The notes under the pieces were generated by a model, which saw nothing but the letters and a program-made list of their open reading frames with translations, ran no database searches and was not told where the DNA came from. 64,000 nt of DNA. Origin: Fremontodendron californicum (Eukaryota; Streptophyta; Magnoliopsida; Malvales; Malvaceae). The translations under genes were made by a program, and so were the position numbers. Positions 55,347 through 64,000 of the stretch are shown here, in pieces (within the stretch, counting starts at the first letter, position 1; every line of letters begins with the position of its first letter). Where the stretch lies: positions 1,743,501 to 1,807,500 of the forward strand of contig JAULJL010000029.1 of assembly GCA_030761205.1 (NCBI GenBank), given 5' to 3'.

Positions 55347-56544
55347 TCCTCTTGACTTTTGAAGCTTACTTGAATACCTTTCCAACGGTATATCATACGC
55401 CCAAATCGGGCAAGAAATGATCATCCAAATCAGCCGAGGAAGTGCGATAAGATGCAGCATCAGAAATGGCTGGCAAAATGCCCAGCTCCGCGGTGCCCAA
55501 AATTCACAAAAAAGTCGTGAAAACCTGCCAAAAGTGCAATTTTTTGCCTCCTAACTTACTTGTGCGGCAAGGACTTAAAATTCTATAAATACCATTCTTT
55601 GAGCCAAAAACTAGCCATCTTTTGAGGAGACTCAAGGATTATCATTATTATTCTTCTTCTCCATTCTCTTAGTTTTCTTTTAGTTTTCTTTTTGATTTCA
55701 TGTTTATGTTAATTATGCCCATGCTAGGCTAAACTTCTTTTTGGTTAAGGGTGATTTCAAAGCCCTAGACATGTTTTGTAATTGATATTCAGATTTTATC
55801 TATCATTGGTTTTCTATCAAAATTGCTTATGTTCTTCCATTAAAATTGTTCATGATGTTGTCTTGATTTGTTTAGGTGTAAAACTAGATATATCTTGATA
55901 ATTATCTATTGCTAGTTTAGGAGTCTTGATCCGTAATTGTCTTGATTTTCTATTCATAAGTAGCAATTTGTGATTAATGATTATGTTGGGTTTTCAGGAA
56001 TTGTAATGCGGAACATAACATAGGTTAAACAATCTGAGCTTATGTGTTTGCTGCTTAGATCAACCTATCTTTCTCATCATAAAGCTGCTATTACATTAAA
56101 TCTAGAGAGCTTATTCTAGGTTGTATAATGGTAAGAGATTAAATAGAGAGCTTGTTCTATTTAACGACGAACTAAGCAAAGATTTGGGTAATAGAGCTCG
56201 TTGTTGTCTTGTCTACAGTTGATAGTTTTAATAGATTATTAATGTTGATAGATCTTGTTATTGATTCTCAATGATGTTTAGTAGTGGCGAATGATACCTT
56301 AACCATATTTTCTCATATTTGATTTCTTATTACTTACTTGCTTTTTTTACTTTTCTTGTTTTCTTAACTTTTAAAAACTATTTAAAAAAACCCCCTTTTA
56401 CTTTTTTTTTATAACTAAAGATATAAACCAATAACTAATAAATTAAAATCAATCCCTATGGACTCAACCCTTGCTCACTACTATACCTTATAATTGATTT
56501 TTTTAGTACAAGGTTAAATAAGATACACTATTTTGAGTGCATCA
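55347..56544 (+). repeat. Athila copy 2, left LTR (5'-truncated)
   Basis: It aligns with 60015-61221 (…cttgacttttgaag…cttgaatacctttccaacggtatatcatacg… to …ttttgagtgcatca) and starts about 300 bp into the LTR. The adjoining sequence on the left is a Tat/Ogre LTR. Confidence 0.88.
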
Positions 56545-56683
56545 AGTTTTTGGCGTTGTTGCGTTGGATTGTTTTCTTTAATTTATTTGTGACTTGGTTT
56601 ATTTTTAGTTCTAATTAATTTTATTTTTATTTAAATTTTTTTTGTATATACAGGTTTTCTTTTCAAATTTTGAGCAAGAAGAG

Positions 56684-57866
56684 ATGGCATGGGTTACATC
56701 AAACGTTCGAAAACCAACTAGCCAATCTCACATCCATACCATAGTTCAACAATTGGCCATGGGTAATGTTCAACAGCCGAAGAAGTGTGGAGTATGCTTT
56801 ATGATGGATCATCCAACCAATTTGTGCCCATACTTCCGATATTATAATTTTGAACAAGCCTATGATTTAGAAGGATGTCAAGGCCATCAAGGGTTCCAAG
56901 GACAACAGTATGATGCTTTCTCAAACACTTACAATGCGGGATGGTGGGATCATACCAATTATATCTACTCGGACAATAATCAAGAAGTAGAGTCTTATGC
57001 CAACTACAATCATCCATCTAGCTTCAATCAATCATGGTCTCAAGAACCAGATTTTTTTCAGCCACCACATGTGACTCAAAACTCAGGTACTTCTTTAAGA
57101 GATCTTGTCAATTCTCTTGTTAATAATACTTTGCAATGTCAACAGCAAAGAAGGGATCCATCTGCCTTCAATCAACTATGGGCTCAACAACAAGATCTTT
57201 TTAAGCCACCACATGTGACTCACAACTCAGGTACTTCTTTAGAAGATATGGTCAATTCCTTTGCTACTAATCTTTGCAATTTCAACAAGAATTTCAGGCA
57301 AGTATCCAGAGTTTGGAAACGCAAATAAGCCAAGTGTCTAGTAGAATGGACAGATTGATAGAACAAAGATCTGAAGAACTACATGAACAACTCTTTTCCC
57401 AAATTATGATTGATCCAAGGAAGAATGCTAGTGCCAAACAACTTGAGGATGAATCAGAAAGTCCAAGTGAACCCGAGGATGAGACAAAACCAAAGATTGA
57501 TTCAACTCTTTAGGAAAATGAAGCTATAATTGAGAGTACTTCGACACTTGAGGTAACTTTTAAGGTTCCTATTTCTACTAATGTTCTTTCTCCACCTTTT
57601 CAGTAGATTTGCAAAGTCTAAGAAGGAGGAACATGAAAAAAAAGTCTGGAAACCTTAAACATATTGCTTGTGGATGCCATTAAACAAATACCAAGAGTTG
57701 CACAATTCCTCAAAGAGCTATGCACCACAAAGGATGATGAGATAATAAGTGTGGGGGAGAATGCATTGGCTGTTTTACAAAGAAAGCTTCTTCCAAAATG
57801 AAAAGATCGACGAAGTTTCATGTCTGAGCCCAAATATCCTAAAAAGCCAAGAAGGGGTATAGGCTA
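56684..57866 (+). pseudogene. Athila-type gag with 144-bp internal duplication (copy 2)
   Basis: ATG at 56684 opens MAWVTSNVRKPTSQSHIH, the CCHC knuckle CGVCFMMDHPTNLC, YDAFSNTYNAGWWDH, then two in-frame copies of a 48-residue segment (SSFNQSWSQEPDFFQPPHV… at 57014 and SAFNQLWAQQQDLFKPPHV… at 57158). A frameshift near 57270 moves coding into MQFQQEFQASIQSLETQISQ, and stops occur at 57511 and later. The end KKPRRGIG-stop at 57864-57866 is the same as in copy 1. Copy 1 has only one version of the duplicated segment. Confidence 0.88.
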
Positions 57867-59717
57867 GGTTGAAGACAACCAACCAAGTGCTAATTGGGAG
57901 GCAGCCCAATTGCTGAAGGCATTACCAGCCTACCATACTCAGATTTGCTTTCTTTCTCTTTCTCTTTCTCTTTCTCTTTCTCTTTCCCTTTCTCTTTTTA
58001 TTATGTTTATTTGTTAATTGTTTGTTTAGTGTTTTAGGATTATTTAAGTTGCATGAGTTTGTTTTGTTTTGAGTCTTAGTTATTTTTATTCTTATGTTAT
58101 TAGTTCTTTTCTCTTGCACATAATTCTTTCATGTGGGGTGATAGTATTACATTGAGGACAATGTAAGAATTAAATGTGGGGGAAGAATTTAGGATTTCCT
58201 TTTGTTATTATTTTGATTTCTTTTTGTGTTGTTAGTTCCTTTCAATACAATTATGAGATATGAATTGTGTAGGTCTAAAACTGGTTTATTAGTGAGAAGA
58301 ATTTTAATGAGAATTGAGCTTGATATCATTTTTCAATGAGCCAATGTTAATATGATATGTTGATTGAGAAATAAGCATGTTTAGACTTGATATTGACTTG
58401 TATAAACATCCTTGTGAGTTTTTGAGCCTATATGATTGATGCATTATACATATCAATCTAATTTCTTTCTTGAGTGCTCTTATGATTACATGTTTCTCTA
58501 GACCTTGCTTTAAACCGTTTGAGACTATATTGATACATATGATAACATGGATATGACAGTGACATTAGGATTTTTACCAAGGCCAAATCAGTCATCCCTA
58601 ATTGTGTTCCAAGAGAACATCCCCCCTAGTGAGCCAATTTGAGCCTACATTGAATAACCTATTTCTTTGGTAACCACATCTTACACCTAGCCTAAATACA
58701 CTTATATCTTTACCCTTGTTCTAAAGATGGACTAGAATGTTTGAGACATATTGCATATGCAAGGGATACTTTTTGAAAATTTGGGTTAGATACAAAAAGA
58801 TAAGTGTGGGGGAGGAGAAAGGCAAAAGTCAAGAGAAAAAGAAAGGGAACATTGTCAAAATACATTCCCATATATTGAAAAAAAATGAAAAAAATGAAAA
58901 AAAAAAAAGAATCATCTCTTGAACTTTTGGTTAAAGAAAAGATGTTACAAGGTTGGTTAGAATGAAGCAAAAGCTCAACATGAATATTTATCCTATGTTA
59001 TTATGTGCTTCTAAGGAATATTTAGAAAGTTTTTATTTGCTTAAATCTGATTATGTCTCTAAATTCTATGAAGTCTTTGGAACCTTTGTAATATCCGTTT
59101 TCTTTCTATTCTTTAACCACTTTACAACCCCTTGGCCCCATTACAACCTTGAATAAAGACCTCTTGATTCATGTAGTTGTATGTTCTAAATAGTGGAGAA
59201 TGAGTGGACAAGCAAGCATATAGTAGGACTGTTTTCATGAGATTGATTGAGTGTAAACACTTTACCACTACTTTAAAGAGTGCAAATCATGAGAGTATTC
59301 TATGTGAGAAGTTGAGATTAGTTTGAATATGCACTATTTTGATTGAGATATATTATGTTAATGTTGGCTTAACTCAAACCATATACATTCAAGTATGATT
59401 CTTTATGAAATTCTTTGAACTATTGATTAGTTTATAAGACTTATCTAATGATTTTCTCTAATTTATATTGAAAGGATTAGAAGTAAATATTTTTAGTATA
59501 TGTTAGTTTTTCTTATGTTTTCAACGTTTGTGAGTATCGTCCTGGTAAACCATCACGGGACGAAACTCGTCCATTTAGGACACCTAGGGGTTTAAAGGTT
59601 TGTGTTACATGCTAAGTGCCACCGTGATTTTCTAAGAAAGTGGATTAGATTAGTTTTTTTTTTAATATTTTGATTTTTTTGCTTGAGGGCTAGCAAAAAG
59701 CTAAGTGTGGGAGTATT
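57867..59717 (+). other. Athila copy 2, non-coding interior and polypurine tract
   Basis: It contains the hairpin motif AATTGGGAGGCAGCCCAATT at about 57892-57912, a (TTTCTC)n run at 57948-57995, GTGTGGGGGA motifs at about 58173 and 58805, and the tract AAGTGTGGGAGTATT before the LTR at 59718. No pol motif is present. Confidence 0.8.
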
Positions 59718-61221
59718 TGATAAGCTCATAAAATACACATTTTATGCCCTTTCTATTCTTAGTTTTAGTTCTGTTTTCGATCTTTATTTTGATTACTTAT
59801 ATCATGTTTTTGAATTTTAGGTATATTTAGGAGAATGAAGTGAAAATATGTCAATTATGATGTTAAAAAGCTTATAAAATCATAATCACAAGATGGAGGA
59901 AGACTTGGGAGTAAAAAAGATCAAATTCTTAATGCAAAGCAATCAGGCAGATTTGACCTCCAGAGCTTGTTTCTAATAAAACATGATGTTAAATTCTTTA
60001 TCTAAAGCAGCTTTCTACTTGACTTTTGAAGATCACTTGAATACCTTTCCAACGGTATATCATACGCTCAAATCGGACAAGAAATGGTCATCCAAAGCAT
60101 CTGAGGAAGTGCGAGAAGATGCAGCAGCAGAAATGGCTCGCAGAATGCTCGGTACCGTGGCGCCCAAAATTCGCAAAAAAATCGTGAAAACCTGCCAAAA
60201 ATGCAATTTTCTGCCTCCTAACTTACTTGTGCGACAAGGACTTGTTCTCAGGGTTTTAAAACTCTATAAATACCATCTTTTGAGCCAAAAACTAGACATC
60301 TTTTGAGGAGACTCAAAGATCATCATTCTTCTTCTTCTTCTTCTTCTTCTTCTCCATTCTCTTAGTTTTCTTTTTGATTTCATGTTTATATTAATTATGC
60401 CTATGCTAGGTAAACTTCTTTTTGGTTAAGGGTGATTTCAAAACCCTAGACATGTTTTGTAATTGATATTCAGATTTTATCTATCATTGATTTTCTATCA
60501 AAATTGCTTATGTTCTTCCATTAAAATTGTTCATGATGTTGTCTTGATTTGTTTAGGTGTACAACTAGATATATCTTGATAATTATCTATTGCTAGTTTA
60601 GGAGTCTTGATCCGTAATTGTCTTGATTTTTTATTCATAAATAGCAATTTGTGATTAATGATTATGTTGAGTTTTCAAGAATTGCAATGTGGAACATAAC
60701 ATAGGTTAAACAATCTGAGCTTATGTGTTTGTGGCTTAGATCAACCTATCTTTCTCATCATAAAGCTGCTATTACATTAAATCTAGAGAGCTTATTCTAG
60801 GTTGTCTAATGGTTAGAGATTAACTAGAGAGCTTGTTATATTTAACGATGAACTAAGGAAACATTAGGGTAACAGAGCTTGTTGTTATCTATGGTTGATA
60901 GTTTTGATAGATTATTAATGTTGATAGGTCTCATTATTGATTCTCAATAATGTCTAGTGGTGGCGAATGATGCCTTAATCATATTTTCTCATATTTGATT
61001 TCTTCTTACTTGCTTTTTTTAATTTTCTTGTTTTCTTAACTTTTAAAAACTATTTAAAAAAACTCCCATTTTACTTTTATTTTCTTTGAACTATAGATAT
61101 AAACCAATAACTAATAAATTAAAACCAAATCCCTGTAAACTCGATCCTTGCTCACTACTATATCTTACAATTGATCTTTTTAGTGCAAGGTTAAATAAGA
61201 TATACTATTTTGAGTGCATCA
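59718..61221 (+). repeat. Athila copy 2, right LTR
   Basis: 1504 bp from TGATAAGCTCATAAAATAC to TTTTGAGTGCATCA. It includes a (TTC)n run at about 60329-60352. It is the most complete LTR of the family in the window together with 31336-32802. Confidence 0.92.
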
Positions 61222-61478
61222 CAAAGGAAACAAGAATCCGAGGAACTTAAACATCAACATCTTTTAAATTCAAAGCATAGTTAATTCATTCTCATGCCAA
61301 TGTTCACAAGACATAAACCATGTTTAAAAAATCTAAAGAGTGGTTAAAACTGTCTTTGCAAGCATTATATTCTCCTAGCTTCCTAAGGCTACAAGAGCTG
61401 GCTACTAAAAGGGCAAAAGTCCTACCATATCATAAAAGACCAAAGCCCTACTACATCATCAACATCAATATCCCAACC

Positions 61479-62405
61479 CTATTTGGCTTTCCCAAGTTTT
61501 CTAGCAATCAGTGTCATCGGATCCAACGACTTGGCATTTATGAGAGACTGCATTTTGTTCTTGAGGGCCTCACAGTCTTTAATGCTATGCCCAACAATTC
61601 CACAGTGATAGTCACATCTTGCATTAGGGTTATACCACTTGGGATACAGTGGTGGCAGGGATTTCAACGGCGCATGGGCAACCAGGTGATCTCGAATCAA
61701 TATAAGGAAAAACTCTTGGTAGCTGATTGGAATGGGATCAAAATGTATGTGTCTTGTTCTTGAGTTGTTTCTTGGTTACACATGGACTAGGAATTGGGGA
61801 ATTTGACAGTGGCAGAAAGGCTTGAACCGGAGTTTTTGTTTGGAAATATGGTGGAATAATAGTAAGGCAAGGGTATGGATTTGGACACGGGACCCTTAGA
61901 GGTTGCACACAGTTCGAGGTCCTTATCCCGGATGCTTGATGAGATGGTCGATGAGGGCAAAAGTACGAATTGCATTCAATTTGTGGTGATGGAGTGAGAC
62001 CCATAGACCTCGTGTTGGTCATCTAGTGGACAAAATAGTAAGGTGAGGATACTGGTTCCGATTTGGAATAGTTTGCAGGGGTTGTACAGGATTCGAGATT
62101 TCTGTCTTTGGTATCAAGCTCTCTGGCTTGACCATTTCCACCTTTCCATTAGGGTTTAATCTTTTATGACATTGAAAAGTGCAGGATCCAGCAGAGATCA
62201 GTCGATCTGGACTTGATTGTTTCTTTGGGCTTAGTTGTACTGAAGGTGGTGTAGACCCTTGAGAGCATTCAGCTTGAACTTTATAGAAGGCTTCAACCAT
62301 TTTCTTTAATTTGGCAATCTGTCCCTCCAATTCCTGAATCGTATGTCCGTATTTCTCTTGATTGCGCTCTAAAGCATCCAACCATTCTTCAAATTCATTC
62401 CCCAT
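61479..62405 (-). pseudogene. Tat/Ogre-type gag (element C), broken
   Basis: 62405-62019 encodes MGNEFEEWLDALERNQEKYGHTIQELEGQIAKLKKMVEAFYKVQ, with a heptad-like coiled-coil segment (residues ~15-45), and stops at 62019. 62022-61738 continues in other frames. 61700-61479 encodes YPKWYNPNARCDYHCGIVGHSIKDCEALKNKMQSLI, the lineage-typical zinc-binding region C-X3-H-X6-H-X4-C. It is the same family as 53467-54722 but more complete at the N-terminus. The central gag domain is not recognisable, so the gene is internally deleted. Confidence 0.8.
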
Positions 62406-63838
62406 ATTTCAACCCCTTATGCAAATTAGGTTAACATTATTACCATGAGATCAAAAATATGTGCTTTATTCACACATGCATGAATGCAAATGATGATTGA
62501 TGCATGAAATGTATGAAATGCAAAGATGCTTGAAGAAATGGATTTTCATACTTACAACTACTCAAATAATATGAATGTTATGCAAAAATGCAATGAAAAG
62601 GTCAAGGAAAAGAAGATCCTAATATCATTCTTTATTTTCTTTGATTTTTTCTTGTTTCTATTTTTCTTAAATTTTCTTGACAACTATTTTTTTTTGACAT
62701 AATTTTTTTTTCATATCTTATCAAAAAGTCAAAACTAAAAAGTTTCACAACACCACTCCACCATAATAGAACTTTTTCATTATTCTCTTCTCATTTTCAC
62801 TTTTTCATGTTTTTGGTTTTTTTTCTTTTTTCAAAGAAGAAATATTTTTCATTATTTTCATGGAATAAAAACTCTTTTTTCTTTTCTAGAAATTCCTACA
62901 AAGGTATAAGTATAAAAGAAAATTTTCAAAATAACTTAAAAATACTAATTTCAGTATTATTACAGATGATACATGGAAAAAGAGTAAATGAGTGAAATCA
63001 TCAATACAATGTAAGAAAATTAATGAACATTTGCCCCGACAATATCAACTTATTTAGGCATCATGGTGCCTTCGGGGGAATTTTAAACTTTATTGCGGGT
63101 GATACGATGTGCATTCATCATCGCCCGATTTACAAAGTTTATTCGAAATGTAGAATAGATGACAAAGGGTTAGAAATGTCCCTCCATGTGTTCTTAACTT
63201 CGGTTTATCTAACGAAAATTCGGCATGGTTTCGCCTAGGTTCACTATATGAGGTTGAATTAGGTTTTAAAAGCCCCGAATTGTTCCTCACTGTCACCCGT
63301 GAAAGCTAGTAATGCACCCCGATCCAAAAGAAAGGGTTCAATTCGTTAGAGCATATTTCTCTAGCCCATGTGGATTGTTAGTCACGAAGGCGTAGGTACT
63401 CTAATACTCTGAAAGTGTTTCAATAGCCCATGCGGATTGTTAATCACGAATGCTTAGTTACTTTGCTTCCACCTAAAAGGATGGAACTCGGGTATAGAGC
63501 TCATGTTATGTAAATGAAAGTGTAGTGTGTGAGGAGGAACAAACAAACCTTTCACCACCTATTCTACAACCCTTATTCTCAATACCCCGACAATTTAATA
63601 AAACAATAATTAAATAAGGCAAAGCATTATTTAAGCGGAGAATAATAATAATATACAACATTAAATAACCAGAGAACAAAATAATATGCATGTAAATGAA
63701 CATATTCAAAAACATTTTATTATTTTTGGAAATCCTCCTTATTTTATAAAAATGGGAATTATAATTAAATACCGATTAAAACCAAAAAACCTAGATTTTT
63801 GTTAACACATGATTAATTTTAGGCCTGACTCTCTACAT
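62406..63838 (-). other. Element C leader
   Basis: Non-coding. It has T-rich runs at 62630-62900 and two copies of 'tagcccatgYggattgttaRtcacgaaKgc' 62 bp apart (63362 and 63424). No ORF has domain-like content. Confidence 0.6.
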
Positions 63839-63840
63839 GT

Positions 63841-63857
63841 CCCCAGCGGAGTCGCCA
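63841..63857 (-). promoter_or_regulatory. Primer-binding site of element C (Ogre/Tat type)
   Basis: The plus strand reads CCCCAGCGGAGTCGCCA; the element strand is TGGCGACTCCGCTGGGG, three bases from the LTR end. This is the primer site type reported for Ogre/Tat elements (tRNA-Arg, from memory). Confidence 0.75.
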
Positions 63858-63860
63858 AGC

Positions 63861-64000
63861 TGTCATAACGTGTCCTTCGCGAACCTTTCTAAATGACGTT
63901 AAGTGGGGGAAAGGGAAAAGAAAATAATTTGAGGGTTTTGAAAACAACCTCGAAAAATGGAGTCGCCATCGATCTTTTCTGGCTAGGTGTGATCGGTCAC
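63861..64000 (-). repeat. Element C 5' LTR (partial, cut by window end)
   Basis: On the element strand it ends …GTTATGACA at 63861. It contains the same 'gagggttttgaaaacaacctcgaaaaatggagtcgccatcgatc…ggctaggtgtgatcgg' as 55120-55195 and 8450-8515. Confidence 0.85.

Larger units (their letters stand above)
55347..61221 (+). mobile_element. Non-autonomous Athila-type element (gag only), copy 2
   Basis: Plus orientation: left LTR 55347-56544, lacking about the first 300 bp of its partner; degenerate primer-site region after 56544; gag 56684-57866; non-coding tract; purine tract AAGTGTGGGAGTATT; right LTR 59718-61221 (1504 bp, TGATAAGC…GCATCA). Gene order and the absence of pol are as in copy 1 at 26719-32802, but on the opposite strand. 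No target duplication can be checked because the left end is lost. Confidence 0.88.
61222..64000 (-). mobile_element. Tat/Ogre-type element C, 5' part (runs off the window)
   Basis: On the minus strand: 5' LTR entering from beyond 64000 to 63861, primer site 63857-63841, long leader, gag 62405-61479, then truncation by or junction with the Athila LTR at 61221. No pol is present in the window. Confidence 0.8.

Noticed and set aside
59983..60306. 107-codon ORF in the right LTR of Athila copy 2
   Set aside because: It is the LTR counterpart of the 27709-27951 region; the frame is not kept in the left LTR (55347-56544) and has no domain.

Overview
This is nuclear DNA from a flowering plant, most likely a eudicot. 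It is AT-rich and intron-containing, with three conserved plant housekeeping-type genes beside layers of nested LTR retrotransposons (Copia, CRM-type chromovirus, Athila, Tat/Ogre, another chromovirus), a hAT-type MITE, a probable Harbinger-type MITE and a Helitron end. I do not assign a species.

Gene-bearing half (1-23.8 kb). The minus strand starts with the first coding exon of a 14-3-3 gene (1-391, cut by the window edge), with a 5'-UTR intron and a G-box/ABRE upstream. About 12 kb of AT-rich DNA follows, holding degenerate DNA transposons, Tat/Ogre LTR fragments, minisatellites and a hAT MITE with a clear 8-bp target duplication. Next come a complete three-exon CMC1-type gene (plus strand, 13531-15085) encoding a 93-residue twin-CX9C protein of cytochrome oxidase assembly, and, convergent with it, a complete 14-exon gene for the zeta subunit (CCT6) of the cytosolic chaperonin (minus strand, 23515-16584). 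All 14 CCT6 exons join in phase to 535 residues.

Transposon half (23.8-64 kb). A Helitron 3' end lies at 25829-25859. A defective minus-strand Copia element (25992-43429, TSD tatat, inserted in a TA microsatellite) is split by two insertions: a gag-only Athila-type element on the minus strand (26719-32802), and a young, almost intact CRM-type chromovirus on the plus strand (34274-41460, TSD gatac, LTRs both 861 bp with five differences seen). Beyond it lie a decayed chromovirus on the minus strand (44048 to about 49010) carrying a MITE, a Tat/Ogre-type element reduced to gag plus tandem repeats (about 49012-55346), a second gag-only Athila copy on the plus strand (55347-61221), and the 5' part of another Tat/Ogre element (61222 to the window end).

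I see no evidence for an undescribed biological system. The most useful observations are the nested insertion record, the near-intact CRM element whose reading frame runs through the polypurine tract into its LTR and carries one amber codon, the two inverted copies of an Athila derivative that lost pol at the same place, the small deletion at one Athila/Copia junction, and paired site II elements plus a telo-box upstream of CMC1.
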